From positions 124,001 to 188,000 of the forward strand of contig NZ_JAKVCW010000002.1 in NCBI RefSeq assembly GCF_022448905.1: DNA of 64,000 nt, in the 5' to 3' direction. Below the pieces are notes generated by a model. It was not told the DNA's origin. It was given only the letters and a program-made list of their open reading frames with translations, and did not search any database. Source of the DNA: Shimia sp. (GTDB lineage: Bacteria > Pseudomonadota > Alphaproteobacteria > Rhodobacterales > Rhodobacteraceae). The position numbers and the translations under genes are program-made. Shown here piece by piece: positions 33,749 to 43,597 of this stretch (the first letter of the stretch is position 1; the number at the start of each line of letters is the position of its first letter).

Positions 33749-35049
33749 CCGATTTCTTCAAAAACATCGCCCCCGCCCAATATGAAGGGCCCAACAGCAC
33801 CAACCCGATGGCCTTCCACCACTACAACCCGGATGAGATTGTCATGGGCAAACGCATGGAAGACCACCTGCGCTTCGCCGTCGCCTACTGGCACAGCTTT
33901 GCCTGGGAAGGCGGCGACCCCTTTGGCGGCCAAACGTTTGAGCGCCCATGGCATCCGCAGACCCGCATGGACATGGCCAAAGTCAAAGCCGACGCCGCTT
34001 TTGAGATGTTTGACATCCTGCAGCAGCCCTACTTCTGCTGGCACGATGCAGACGTGCGTCCAGAAGGAGACAGCTTCGCCGAGAGCCTGAAAAACTTCGA
34101 AGAGATCATTGATTACTTTGAAGAAAAGATGAGTACACGCTCCGTTAAACTGCTCTGGGGCACCGCCAATATGTTCAGCCACCGCCGCTGGATGGGCGGC
34201 GCGTCGACCAACCCAGACCCCGATGTGTTCGCCTATTCCGCCGCAACTGTGAAAACCTGCATGGACGCCACCAAACGTCTGGGCGGCGAAAACTACGTGC
34301 TCTGGGGCGGTCGTGAAGGCTATGAGACCCTGCTCAACACCGACATGGGCCGCGAGCTCGACAACATGGGCCGCTTCCTCAACATGGTGGTGGACTACAA
34401 ACACAAAATTGGCTTTGAAGGCGCCATCCTGGTGGAACCCAAACCGCAGGAACCGTCCAAGCATCAATACGACTTCGACGCCGCCACCTGCTACGGCTTC
34501 CTCAAAAAGTACGGCCTGGAAAACGAAGTCAAACTGAACCTCGAGCAAGGCCACGCCATCCTCGCCGGTCACAGCTTTGAGCATGAGATCGCCACCGCCG
34601 CTGCCCTTGGCGTGCTCGGCTCGATCGACATGAACCGCAACGACTACCAGTCCGGCTGGGACACCGACCAGTTCCCGAACTCCGTGCCCGAGGTTGCGCT
34701 GGCCTACTACCACATCCTCAAAGACGGCGGCCTGAAAACCGGCGGCACCAACTTTGACGCCAAACTGCGCCGCCAGTCCTTGAACGCCGAAGACCTGATC
34801 GCAGGCCACATCGGCGCCATGGACGTCTGCGCGCGTGGCCTGAAAGCCGCCGCCGCAATGATCGAAGATGGTGGTCTCGAGGATGCGCTGGCCGAGCGCT
34901 ACGCCGGTTGGGACACCGACGCAGCCAAAGCCATGCTGGCCGGGGATCTCGACGGGACTTTTGAGGACGTGATGAGCGGCAAGATCAACCCGGCGCCCAA
35001 ATCCGGCCGTCAGGAGATCCTGGAAAACTACGTGAACCGCTTTGTGTAA
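33745..35049 (+). CDS. xylA: Xylose isomerase
   Basis: 434 residues from the ATG at 33745, which overlaps the xylB stop. A longer in-frame reading through xylB is not credible. Conserved segments: FWHSF-type [15 protein letters not shown], the catalytic His in [25 protein letters not shown], the metal-site [18 protein letters not shown], and [11 protein letters not shown] with SIDMNRND. It converts D-xylose to D-xylulose (class II length). Together with xylB it forms the catabolic unit preceded by a putative XylR operator. Confidence 0.97.
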   Translation: MTDFFKNIAPAQYEGPNSTNPMAFHHYNPDEIVMGKRMEDHLRFAVAYWHSFAWEGGDPFGGQTFERPWHPQTRMDMAKVKADAAFEMFDILQQPYFCWHDADVRPEGDSFAESLKNFEEIIDYFEEKMSTRSVKLLWGTANMFSHRRWMGGASTNPDPDVFAYSAATVKTCMDATKRLGGENYVLWGGREGYETLLNTDMGRELDNMGRFLNMVVDYKHKIGFEGAILVEPKPQEPSKHQYDFDAATCYGFLKKYGLENEVKLNLEQGHAILAGHSFEHEIATAAALGVLGSIDMNRNDYQSGWDTDQFPNSVPEVALAYYHILKDGGLKTGGTNFDAKLRRQSLNAEDLIAGHIGAMDVCARGLKAAAAMIEDGGLEDALAERYAGWDTDAAKAMLAGDLDGTFEDVMSGKINPAPKSGRQEILENYVNRFV

Positions 35050-35142
35050 TATCTTGTTTCAAAACCGTTATTGAGCCAAGATACACTGGCCCTTCGCGCA
35101 TATTCTCCTGCGCGGGGGGCTTTTCCAAATGAAAGACACGCC

Positions 35143-36465
35143 ATGCGCCCTTTGATGCTCACAGCCGCTTTCCTGCCCGCCATTCTGGCAACCAATGCCA
35201 GCGCGTCACCGCTGCCAAAGGCGGACGCCACCTTCCCGGCGCAGGATATTGCAGAGGTCGAGCTGGGCTGGCAACTGTTCTACGACCCGATCCTATCGGG
35301 CAACCGCAGCGTCGCTTGTGCAACTTGTCATCATCCTGATCTGGGTACCTCGGACGGCGTCTCCCTTGGCCTTGGCGACGGCGCCACCGGGCTCGGGCTA
35401 GAGCGCAAGATCGACGCCTCAAATCCGCCCGAAAAACGCATCCCCCGCAACGCCCCTGCGTTGTGGAACCTTGGCGCTACCGAATTCACCGTCTTCTTCC
35501 ACGACGGCCGCTTAGAGGACGACCCCACACGCCCTTCCGGCATCCGCACCCCCTTGGGCAGCGAGATGGAAATGGGCTTTGACAACGCCCTCGCCGCGCA
35601 AGCCATGTTCCCCGTTCTGTCAGGCGACGAAATGGCCGGCCACTATTCCGAGAACGACGTAAGCCAAGCCGTGCGCCTTGGCCAACTCACCGGCCCCGGC
35701 GGCGCCTGGGACATCCTCGCCAAACGGGTCGAGGCCATCCCCGCCTACCGCGCGGCCTTTGATGATGTGATTGGCGCTGACGCACCAATTAAATTCCACC
35801 ACATCGCCAACGCGCTCGCCGCCTTCATCGCCTTTGAATGGCGCGCCGATGCCTCGGCCTTTGACGCCTACCTGCGCGACGGCACGCCGCTCGCCGCTGA
35901 TGCCGCCGCAGGTCTCGATCTTTTCTACGGCAAAGCCCAATGCGGCACCTGCCATGCAGGCCAATTCCAGACCGACCACGGTTTCCACGCCATCGCACTC
36001 CCGCAAATCGGACCGGGCAAAGCTGCGCCGTTTGAGCGCCACAACCGCGACGTCGGCCGTGGCCGCGTCACCGGAAATGAAGAAGACTTCTACCGCTTCC
36101 GCACGCCTTCGCTGCGCAACATCACGCAGACCGCGCCCTATGGCCATAACGGGGCTTATACATCTCTGGAAGCCATGGTCAGACATCACCTCGATCCGGT
36201 GGCCTCACTCAAGTCCTACGCAGAGGCCCACACCACCTATTCCGACGGGAAATTTAACACAGATTTCAAGCTGATGCAGGACGATCCTGAAGTGATTGAA
36301 ATCGCCGCAGCCAACGAGCTTTCCCCGATTGATCTTACTGATCAAGAGGTCGCGCACATCCTCGCTTTCCTCGAAAGTCTCACAGACTACGACGCCATTC
36401 AGGGCCGCCTTGGCGTGCCCGAGTCGGTGCCCTCCGGCTTACCGATGGACCAGCTTTCCAACTGA
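35143..36465 (+). CDS. Di-haem cytochrome c peroxidase family protein (CcpA/MauG-like)
   Basis: 440 residues from the ATG at 35143, with a short signal peptide (MRPLMLTAAFLPAILATNASA). There are two c-type haem sites, CATCHHPD (about residue 65) and CGTCHAGQ (about residue 270). Family landmarks are FHDGRLEDDPTRPSG, SEMEMGFDNALAAQ and TPSLRNITQTAPYGHNGAYTSLEAMVRHHLD. Such periplasmic proteins either reduce hydrogen peroxide or, like MauG and MbnH, oxidise protein side chains. Which applies cannot be told. It lies between xylA and the FG-GAP gene, with which it converges 14 bp apart. Confidence 0.9.
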   Translation: MRPLMLTAAFLPAILATNASASPLPKADATFPAQDIAEVELGWQLFYDPILSGNRSVACATCHHPDLGTSDGVSLGLGDGATGLGLERKIDASNPPEKRIPRNAPALWNLGATEFTVFFHDGRLEDDPTRPSGIRTPLGSEMEMGFDNALAAQAMFPVLSGDEMAGHYSENDVSQAVRLGQLTGPGGAWDILAKRVEAIPAYRAAFDDVIGADAPIKFHHIANALAAFIAFEWRADASAFDAYLRDGTPLAADAAAGLDLFYGKAQCGTCHAGQFQTDHGFHAIALPQIGPGKAAPFERHNRDVGRGRVTGNEEDFYRFRTPSLRNITQTAPYGHNGAYTSLEAMVRHHLDPVASLKSYAEAHTTYSDGKFNTDFKLMQDDPEVIEIAAANELSPIDLTDQEVAHILAFLESLTDYDAIQGRLGVPESVPSGLPMDQLSN

Positions 36466-36479
36466 TCCACACGGCCTGC

Positions 36480-38021
36480 TCAATACGCCGACAACACCGT
36501 CACCGGCCCTTCGGACCACAGCCGCCAGCTGCCATTCACCGGCACTTCGATCCAGTCGCCTTGTGTACCATCTGGCCAGCGCACGCGCACTTCTACTTTG
36601 TCCGCATCGCCCAGCCCAAAATGCTGGGGCCCGGACACGCCCCCCGCATGGCCACCGCCCACGGTGATCTCCCGCAGATGAACGTGATCGCCCACCTTCA
36701 CCTCAATGAAGGCTCCCACGGCTTGGCTGTTGGCCTCTTTCCCCATCAGGGTCAGGGCCACCCAATTGCCCGTGCTTTCAGTGACGTTTTGATAGATCTC
36801 CAACGGCGCCCGTCGGTTCACCACCGCCAAATCCAACAGCCCATCGTGGTTCATATCCACCAGCGCCGCGCCACGGCTACGCGCCAAAGTGGCAATCCCC
36901 GCCACGTCGCCCTGCTCCGCAAAGGTCCCATCCACTTGCTGCATCAACAGATTGTTGGGGTCGTCCATCGCCGCACCGGGCATCTGTTGCACATTGCCCT
37001 TGGCAATGAACACATCGTCCAACCCGTCGTTGTCCACATCGCCAAAACTGATGTGCCAACCAGTCGACGGCCGCCCGTCGCCACCAGTGTAGGGCCGATG
37101 CGCCGAGGTGCCCATTTCATAGGGCACGTCTTCAAACGTTGGCGCCTCCGCACTCACACGCTTCATCAACCGCTGATCGCCCATCGACGACAAAAACACC
37201 TCTGTCTTACCGTCAAAATCAAGATCCCGCTCCGCGATGCCCATGCCCCACAGCATATGCGTGGCCCAGCCATCCGCCTCACCATAGAGCCGCGGTGTGG
37301 CCTCCATCGCCCAAAGCTGCTCTGCGCCGCCTTTCACGTAGTAATGCCGGTCATTGCTCATCCGCAGATCCGCGCGGCCCAAACGGCCCCAGTCGGAAAA
37401 CAAGATCGACAGCGGGCAAAACCCCGGCGTCAACGTGGAATGGACATACCCCTCGCCGGAAGCCCGAAACAAATCATTCTCATCACAGGCCTCAAACGGC
37501 CCCTTGGGATCGTCGCGATCTACGTAATTGCCAAACGCCAATGTCGGCAGCACATCCTGCCGCTCCCAGGTGGCGGAAAACGCCGTGGTCCAGGCATCGC
37601 CGCCATCAAACCCCGGCACGTCCATGGGTTCAAAACGGCACTCCGGCCCGCCTTTGAGAAGGCGGTTCTCACCCACCCGTAACGCCACAAGGTCCAGCCA
37701 GCCATCGCCATCAATATCAAGCGGATAAAACCCCGTGGTCCCCGGCATCATCAAAGCATCCGGCGTGTCTTCCTCAAAGGTCACGACACCGCCATGCGCA
37801 CTCCGGTTGCGCAGCAAAATCGGAGGGTTCTCCCCCCCCGCCGCCACCAGTTCCGGCAAGCCGTCCCCACTGCAATCAAACGCCGCCACGCCGCCACCGA
37901 CATAAAACTCCCAGCCGCCGTCATAGACATGCTCTGCAACGTCCACCGGTGCAAAACCAACTTCGGCCTGCGCGGAACCTGCCGCGACAAGTGCCAGTGC
38001 GCTGACGCCCTTAAGCCACAT
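36480..38021 (-). CDS. Exported FG-GAP/VCBS-repeat protein with C-terminal UnbV/ASPIC domain
   Basis: 513 residues from the ATG at 38021, giving a clean signal peptide (MWLKGVSALALVAAGSAQA). At least five Ca-binding-type repeat loops are visible: DCSGDGLPELVAA, DIDGDGWLDLVAL, DLDFDGKTEVFLS, DVDNDGLDDVFIA and DMNHDGLLDLAVV. These suggest a beta-propeller. The C-terminal NWVALTLMGKEANSQAVGAFIEV...VRWPDG matches the UnbV/ASPIC domain of CRTAC1-like proteins. Its start overlaps the end of the ROK regulator by 11 bp, so it is co-transcribed with xylR. The ligand is unknown. Confidence 0.88.
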   Translation of the reverse strand: MWLKGVSALALVAAGSAQAEVGFAPVDVAEHVYDGGWEFYVGGGVAAFDCSGDGLPELVAAGGENPPILLRNRSAHGGVVTFEEDTPDALMMPGTTGFYPLDIDGDGWLDLVALRVGENRLLKGGPECRFEPMDVPGFDGGDAWTTAFSATWERQDVLPTLAFGNYVDRDDPKGPFEACDENDLFRASGEGYVHSTLTPGFCPLSILFSDWGRLGRADLRMSNDRHYYVKGGAEQLWAMEATPRLYGEADGWATHMLWGMGIAERDLDFDGKTEVFLSSMGDQRLMKRVSAEAPTFEDVPYEMGTSAHRPYTGGDGRPSTGWHISFGDVDNDGLDDVFIAKGNVQQMPGAAMDDPNNLLMQQVDGTFAEQGDVAGIATLARSRGAALVDMNHDGLLDLAVVNRRAPLEIYQNVTESTGNWVALTLMGKEANSQAVGAFIEVKVGDHVHLREITVGGGHAGGVSGPQHFGLGDADKVEVRVRWPDGTQGDWIEVPVNGSWRLWSEGPVTVLSAY

Positions 38022-39204
38022 TCTCTGCCATCTCCAGAAGCGCGTTTTCCGACACCTTTTCAAGCGCATAGGCCGCGGCCCCACGGGCCCACATCAGGTT
38101 GCCCCACTTGTGCACCACCACCTCCGGCGGGGCCTTATCCACCTGCACAATCAACTTGCGCATGCCTTCAATCACCTCTTCCGCATAAAGATGGCTGGAT
38201 TGCATCTGCTCGCCCGCCAGAATGATCAGCTCCGGATCAAAGATGTTCACGATATTGGCCAAGCCCATGGCAAACATGCGCCCAGCGCGGCTGACAATCG
38301 AGGCGGCCATCTCGTCGCCTTCTTTCGCCGCGCGCAAGATGTCTTCCACCTCCCGCTCCGCCGCCTCGCCGCTGGCCATCATCGCCTCACGGGTCAAAGC
38401 ATAGTCCGCCGCATAGGCCTCCAGGCATCCCCGCTGCCCACAGCGACACAACGCTCCCTCGAGCTGCACCTTGGTGTGGCCAAATTCCGCGCCACAGCCC
38501 CGCGTGCCTCGGTAAATCTCGTTGTTGATCACAATGCCCATGCCAACACCGCTTTCGATGGTCACAACAATGAAGTCATTGTGCCCCACCCCCAGGCCAA
38601 AACTCTTTTCCGCCATGGCGACGAGGTTGGCATCGTTGTCGATAAACACAGGAATACCCAGCCCGCGCCCAAGGATATCACCCAACATCACGTTCCGGCT
38701 GTCCAGAGACGGCGACCAATGCACAAATCCACGCGGCGCATCGACAATGCCCGCGATCCCCAGCCCAAACCCGGCAATGTCTGCACGGGACAGGCCCATT
38801 TTTCGCGCCAGCACCTCCAGAAGGTCCGCCAAAACCACCGTCATGTCTTCGGTCGGCATAACGGCCTCTTCCAGCTCCGCCTCATGAGCGGCCAACTGCG
38901 TGCCTTCAAAGTCAAGCAGCACCAAAGAGATGGTCTTGTGGGAGATTTTTGCCCCCGCAATCAACCGTGCCGCCCCGCGAATCTTCAGATCCACCTTTGG
39001 GCGTCCGCGTTTCGAATCTTTCTCGCCCAGGTCGCTAGAGACCTCCTCGATCAACCCTTCCCGCAGCAACTCTGCGGTGATGGTTGTCACGGTTGCACGG
39101 CTGATTCCGGTCAGCTCGCTCAGGTCAATGCGTGGAACACGCTGCTGCCTGCGAATTTCTCCCAGCAGCTTACGCCGCCCAATTTCTCTTTGATTCACAG
39201 ACAT
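38011..39204 (-). CDS. xylR: ROK-family transcriptional regulator of xylose genes (XylR-like)
   Basis: 397 residues. The N-terminal winged helix (RIDLSELTGISRATVTTITAELLREGLIEEV, about residues 25-55) is followed by the ROK sugar-binding domain. Its zinc site is intact: GHTKVQLEGALCRCGQRGCLEAYA (His plus CxCGxxGC). The N-terminal phosphate-binding loop is degenerate, as in NagC/XylR repressors rather than kinases. It is divergent from xylF with 209 bp between. The inverted repeat at 39314-39334 in that gap is the likely operator. It probably represses xylFHG and xylBA in the absence of xylose. Confidence 0.87.
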   Translation of the reverse strand: MSVNQREIGRRKLLGEIRRQQRVPRIDLSELTGISRATVTTITAELLREGLIEEVSSDLGEKDSKRGRPKVDLKIRGAARLIAGAKISHKTISLVLLDFEGTQLAAHEAELEEAVMPTEDMTVVLADLLEVLARKMGLSRADIAGFGLGIAGIVDAPRGFVHWSPSLDSRNVMLGDILGRGLGIPVFIDNDANLVAMAEKSFGLGVGHNDFIVVTIESGVGMGIVINNEIYRGTRGCGAEFGHTKVQLEGALCRCGQRGCLEAYAADYALTREAMMASGEAAEREVEDILRAAKEGDEMAASIVSRAGRMFAMGLANIVNIFDPELIILAGEQMQSSHLYAEEVIEGMRKLIVQVDKAPPEVVVHKWGNLMWARGAAAYALEKVSENALLEMAENVA

Positions 39205-39313
39205 ATACTGGCTCCTTCTTCACCGGACACGGTCTGCAACCAAAACACAAGCTGCCCTTCCCCGGCGTCAAAACCATGCCGATGTTTGTCGGATCAATGC
39301 AAGGTTAGCTTAT

Positions 39314-39334
39314 TTAATTTGATTTACAAATTTA
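39314..39334. promoter_or_regulatory. Probable XylR (ROK) operator upstream of xylF
   Basis: TTAATTTG-N5-CAAATTTA has one mismatch in the arms compared with the perfect copy before xylB (32247-32267). It lies 80 bp before the xylF ATG and 110 bp from the divergent regulator start. Confidence 0.75.
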
Positions 39335-39413
39335 TTGCGCTACCATTGGTCACACCCGGTCAGAGCCGACTCACTTCGGCCACGCCACCGGGAAGACCAT
39401 TTGGGAGGACACC

Positions 39414-40427
39414 ATGAAACTTTTTGCAACCGCGACGGCTGTTATCGCCGGCGCCCTCATGAGCACCGCAGCCTGGGCTGATGATCTGGTCATCGGCGTA
39501 AGCTGGTCCAACTTCCAGGAAGAGCGCTGGAAAACCGACGAAGCCGCCATCAAAGGCGCATTGGACGCCGCTGGCGCCAAATACATCTCCGCTGACGCGC
39601 AGAGTTCTTCTGCCAAACAGCTGAGCGACATCGAAAGCCTGATCGCTCAAGGCGCCGACGCACTGATCATCTTGGCGCAAGATGCGTCCGCGGTTGGTCC
39701 TGCTGTGCAGGCCGCGGCCGATGAAGAGATCCCAGTGATCGCCTATGACCGTCTGATCGAAGACAGCCGCGCCTTCTACCTGACCTTTGACAACGTCGAA
39801 GTGGGCCGCATGCAGGCCCGTGCCGTGCTCGAAGCCATGCCAAAAGGCAACTACGTGATGATCAAAGGCTCGCCCACCGATCCAAACGCAGACTTCCTGC
39901 GCGGTGGTCAGCAGGAAATCATTCAGGCGGCAATCGATTCCGGCGACATCAAGATCGTTGGCGAAGCCTACACCGACGGCTGGGTGCCAGCCAACGCCCA
40001 GCGCAACATGGAGCAGATCCTGACCGCGGCTGACAACAAAGTTGACGCTGTGATCGCGTCGAACGACGGCACCGCTGGCGGCGTTGTAGCCGCACTGACC
40101 GCACAGGGCATGGAAGGCATTCCAGTCTCCGGTCAGGACGGTGACCACGCTGCGTTGAACCGTGTCGCCATGGGCACCCAGACTGTATCTGTCTGGAAAG
40201 ACGCCCGCGCTCTGGGCAACGCCGCCGGTGAAATCGCTGTGTCGCTTGCCAAAGGCATGGACGTAGACGGCGCCGCAGAATGGACCTCTCCAGCCGGCAC
40301 CACACTGAACTCCATGTTCCTCGCACCAGTTCCAGTGACCGCTGACAACCTGAACGTTGTTCTGGACGCAGGCTGGATCGAGAAAGACGTGCTCTGCGCC
40401 GGCTCCTCCGTCGCAGCGTGCCAATAA
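39414..40427 (+). CDS. xylF: D-xylose ABC transporter, periplasmic binding protein
   Basis: 337 residues. A signal peptide MKLFATATAVIAGALMSTAAWA is followed by a type-1 periplasmic binding fold (peripla_BP_4) that reads closely like XylF: DLVIGVSWSNFQEERWKTDEAAI, LSDIESLIAQGADALIILAQDASAVGPAV, IPVIAYDRLI and SNDGTAGGVVAALTAQGMEGIPVSGQDGD. It delivers xylose to the XylHG membrane complex. It is the first gene of xylF-xylH-xylG, and a GC-rich hairpin separates it from xylH, which may keep binding-protein mRNA in excess. Confidence 0.94.
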   Translation: MKLFATATAVIAGALMSTAAWADDLVIGVSWSNFQEERWKTDEAAIKGALDAAGAKYISADAQSSSAKQLSDIESLIAQGADALIILAQDASAVGPAVQAAADEEIPVIAYDRLIEDSRAFYLTFDNVEVGRMQARAVLEAMPKGNYVMIKGSPTDPNADFLRGGQQEIIQAAIDSGDIKIVGEAYTDGWVPANAQRNMEQILTAADNKVDAVIASNDGTAGGVVAALTAQGMEGIPVSGQDGDHAALNRVAMGTQTVSVWKDARALGNAAGEIAVSLAKGMDVDGAAEWTSPAGTTLNSMFLAPVPVTADNLNVVLDAGWIEKDVLCAGSSVAACQ

Positions 40428-40436
40428 GCTAAACCC

Positions 40437-40466
40437 TGCCCCTCCGCTCTACGGCGCGGGGGGGCA
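40437..40466 (+). terminator. GC-rich hairpin between xylF and xylH
   Basis: CCCCTCCGC and GGCGCGGGGGG can pair across a short loop directly after xylF. There is no long T-tract, so partial termination or mRNA 3'-end protection is more likely than full termination. Confidence 0.45.
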
Positions 40467-40576
40467 CTTAATTTCCCCACTCCCCTGAGATTTTTAAGCC
40501 CTTTGACTGATGCGGAACACTCCGCGCAGACTGGGGGAGATGTCTCAAGCATCGCGAACCAAAAAGGGAACGCACA

Positions 40577-41842
40577 ATGCAAAACCAAGCTAAGAACCTG
40601 ATCAACAAGCTGGGGCTGGATCCCCGCCTGCTTGGAATGATCGGCGCGCTTGTTGTGATATGGATCGTCTTTGGCATCTTCACAGATAGCCGCTTCCTCT
40701 CACCACGAAACTTCTTCAACGTCTCGGTGCAAACCGCCTCCGTCGCCGTCATGGCCACGGGCATGGTGTTTGTCATCGTCACCCGACACATCGACCTGTC
40801 CGTCGGCTCGATGCTCGGCTTCATCGGCATGGCCACCGCGGCGCTGCAGGTACAAATCCTGCCAGACGTCGTTGGTCTCGGCCACTGGTCGATCTGGATC
40901 ATCGCCGTGATCTTCGCCATCACCATGGGCGCCGTGCTCGGCGCCTTCCAAGGCTGGATCATCGGCTACCTGACCGTACCTGCCTTCATAGTTACCCTCG
41001 GCGGCTTCCTCGTCTATCGTGGCGCTATGTGGTGGGTCACGAAGGGCCAGACGCAAGCCCCGCTAGACCCAACTTTCCGCCTACTTGGTGGCGGCGCGGA
41101 GGGCACCCTGGGCGAAACCATGAGCTGGCTCTTTGGCATCGTTGCCGCACTCGTCGCTGTGGGCTTCATGCTGCTCAGCCGCCGCAACAAAGCCTCCCAC
41201 GGCTTTGCCGTAAAACCTGCCTGGGCCGAAGGCATCCTCATGGCCATCGCGGCCGGCGGCATCCTGCTCTTTGTATCGATCATGAACAGCTACCCGATCC
41301 CCAAAGGTGCGATGCGTCGCATGACCGAAGCGCAGGGCATCGAATACACTGACGGTCTGGTTTGGAACCACGGTGTGGCCATTCCGGTGGTGATCCTGCT
41401 GGCCGTGGCGATTGTCATGACCATCATCGCCCGCCGGACCCGCTTTGGCCGCTACATCTATGCCACCGGTGGTAACCCTGAAGCGGCCGAGCTGTCGGGC
41501 ATCAACACCCGCCTTCTGACCGTGAAAATCTTCGCGCTGATGGGCGCGCTGACCGGCATCGCCTCAATCATCGCCTCCGCGCGCTTGAACGCAGTGGATG
41601 TGGGCCTTGGCACGCTGGATGAGCTGCGCGTGATCGCGGCAGCCGTCATTGGCGGCACGGCCCTCGCTGGTGGCGCTGGCACCATCTATGGCGCCGTGAT
41701 TGGCGCGTTGATCATGCAGTCGCTGCAATCCGGCATGGCTTCGGTTGGCGTCGACGCGCCACTGCAAAACATCGTTGTGGGTGTGGTTCTGGTCTTCGCG
41801 GTCTGGGTCGACATCGTCTACCGCCGCCGCACTGGCGCATAA
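40577..41842 (+). CDS. xylH: Sugar ABC transporter permease (XylH-like)
   Basis: 421 residues with about ten hydrophobic segments, typical of the BPD_transp_2 sugar permease family. It has [21 protein letters not shown] early, [17 protein letters not shown] mid-protein, and the ATPase-contact segment [33 protein letters not shown], followed by [27 protein letters not shown]. It forms the xylose channel in the inner membrane with XylG. It lies in the xylFHG unit, 11 bp before xylG. Confidence 0.93.
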   Translation: MQNQAKNLINKLGLDPRLLGMIGALVVIWIVFGIFTDSRFLSPRNFFNVSVQTASVAVMATGMVFVIVTRHIDLSVGSMLGFIGMATAALQVQILPDVVGLGHWSIWIIAVIFAITMGAVLGAFQGWIIGYLTVPAFIVTLGGFLVYRGAMWWVTKGQTQAPLDPTFRLLGGGAEGTLGETMSWLFGIVAALVAVGFMLLSRRNKASHGFAVKPAWAEGILMAIAAGGILLFVSIMNSYPIPKGAMRRMTEAQGIEYTDGLVWNHGVAIPVVILLAVAIVMTIIARRTRFGRYIYATGGNPEAAELSGINTRLLTVKIFALMGALTGIASIIASARLNAVDVGLGTLDELRVIAAAVIGGTALAGGAGTIYGAVIGALIMQSLQSGMASVGVDAPLQNIVVGVVLVFAVWVDIVYRRRTGA

Positions 41843-41853
41843 GGAGAAACATC

Positions 41854-42618
41854 ATGGACAAGCAAACCCCTCTCGTGGAAATGCGCGACATCCACATCTC
41901 CTTTGGCGGGATCAAAGCGGTGGACCACGTCTCCGTCGATCTCATGCCGGGCGAAGTGGTGGGCCTTCTGGGCCACAATGGCGCGGGCAAATCCACCCTG
42001 ATCAAAATCCTCTCCGGCGCCTATCAGGGTGACGGTGGCGAAATCTACATCAACGGCGAAAAAGCAGAGATCCACAATCCCCGCGACGCCCGCAAATACA
42101 ACATCGAGACCATCTACCAGACGCTTGCGCTGGCCGATAACCTCGATGCGGCGTCCAACCTCTTCCTGGGGCGTGAACTCACCACGCCGTTAGGCACCGT
42201 CAATGACGACGCCATGGAGGCCGAAACGCGCAAGATCATGGGCAAGCTCAACCCGAACTTCAAAAAGTTCGCCGAGCCGGTCTCTGCGCTTTCGGGTGGT
42301 CAACGCCAGTCCGTGGCCATCGCCCGCGCCGTGTATTTCGACGCCAAGATCCTGATCATGGACGAACCCACCGCCGCGCTTGGCCCGCATGAAACCCAAA
42401 TGGTTTCCGAGCTGATCCAACAGCTTAAGGCCCAGGGCATCGGCATCTTCCTGATCAGCCACGACATCCACGATGTCATGGAACTCTGTGATCGCGCCTC
42501 GGTGATGAAGAACGGTCAATTGGTTGGCACCGTGAACGTGGATGACGTCACCGACGACGATTTGCTGGGCATGATTATTTTGGGCAAAAAGCCCGAAGGC
42601 GTGCCTGTTCAAACCTGA
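41854..42618 (+). CDS. xylG: Sugar ABC transporter ATP-binding protein, single-domain (XylG/FrcA-like)
   Basis: 254 residues with one complete ATPase domain: Walker [13 protein letters not shown], signature [14 protein letters not shown], Walker [14 protein letters not shown] and the H-loop LISHDIHD. E. coli XylG is twice as long with two ATPase domains. The single-domain form resembles FrcA-type ATPases of alphaproteobacteria and would work as a homodimer. AAGGAGAAACATC precedes the ATG. It is followed by glk after 55 bp on the same strand. Confidence 0.92.
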   Translation: MDKQTPLVEMRDIHISFGGIKAVDHVSVDLMPGEVVGLLGHNGAGKSTLIKILSGAYQGDGGEIYINGEKAEIHNPRDARKYNIETIYQTLALADNLDAASNLFLGRELTTPLGTVNDDAMEAETRKIMGKLNPNFKKFAEPVSALSGGQRQSVAIARAVYFDAKILIMDEPTAALGPHETQMVSELIQQLKAQGIGIFLISHDIHDVMELCDRASVMKNGQLVGTVNVDDVTDDDLLGMIILGKKPEGVPVQT

Positions 42619-42673
42619 TTTAATTCGCTACACGAACCAACGAATTGACTCAGATGAAGAAAGTAGCGGTACT

Positions 42674-43597
42674 ATGACGTTCCTGGTTGGAGACATTGGC
42701 GGCACAAACACACGCTTGGCACTGGCGGATGCTTCCGGCGTGCAGATTGATAGCGTGATGCGCGCCGCCAATGATGACTACGACAGCTTTGACGCCGTAC
42801 TTGCTGCTTATCTTGAAAAAACCACCCCCGGCGACCTCGCCGGGGTGTGCATTGCCATCGCCGGTCCCGTGCATTCCGGCGAAGGCGAACTCACCAACCG
42901 CGACTGGTTCCTCAGCGTGGAAAATCTGCGCGACCAAACCGGCGCGCCCCATGCGGAACTGATCAACGATCTCTCCGCTCTGGGTTACGCGCTGGCGCGG
43001 ATTTCCACCGATCCGGTCTGCGGCACCAAACACGAGCCGACAAACGGCCAGGCACTGGTGGCTGGCATGGGCACCGGTTTCAACGTCAGCCCCACCCGTC
43101 GCAACGCCCGTGGCGGCCTGACCGCCATGGAAGCCGAACTTGGTCACGCCGAGCTGCCCTACTCCGTTGGCAAACTGCTGCGCGACGAATTGGGCGACGG
43201 CGCGGATGTCTTTGTCACCTATGAGGACTGCTTCTGCGGCCGTGGTCTGGAACGCCTGCACCAGGTGGTCAGCGGTCAACGTAAGGGCGGCAAAGACATT
43301 GTCGACGGCTTTGCCAACGGCTGCACAAACGCCACCCGCACCGTGCGCCTGTTTGCCCGCGCCTTGGGCCGCCTGACGCAAGCCATGATCCTGCAATATA
43401 TGCCGCGCGACGGCGTGGCCTTTGCTGGCTCCGCCTCCCGCGGCGTGCTGACCTCCGCGGCGCTGTCCGACTTTATGGAAGAGCTCACCCGCGACGCCCA
43501 TGACATTCTGGACCCGACCCACATCCCGATCAGCCTGATTACGGACGATGCCGCCGCGCTCGAAGGCTGCCTGCAATATCTGGAGCAGACGTCCTAA
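42674..43597 (+). CDS. glk: Glucokinase (Glk family)
   Basis: 307 residues of the non-ROK bacterial glucokinase family. The N-terminal phosphate loop is VGDIGGTNTRLALAD, with CIAIAGPV, TNRDWFLS and LINDLSALGYAL (catalytic Asp), then ALVAGMGTGFNVSPTRR and AMEAELGHAELP. It phosphorylates glucose with ATP. A role on another hexose released with xylose is possible. It is last in the xylFHG-glk run and converges with the LysR gene, overlapping its end by four bases. Confidence 0.9.
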   Translation: MTFLVGDIGGTNTRLALADASGVQIDSVMRAANDDYDSFDAVLAAYLEKTTPGDLAGVCIAIAGPVHSGEGELTNRDWFLSVENLRDQTGAPHAELINDLSALGYALARISTDPVCGTKHEPTNGQALVAGMGTGFNVSPTRRNARGGLTAMEAELGHAELPYSVGKLLRDELGDGADVFVTYEDCFCGRGLERLHQVVSGQRKGGKDIVDGFANGCTNATRTVRLFARALGRLTQAMILQYMPRDGVAFAGSASRGVLTSAALSDFMEELTRDAHDILDPTHIPISLITDDAAALEGCLQYLEQTS

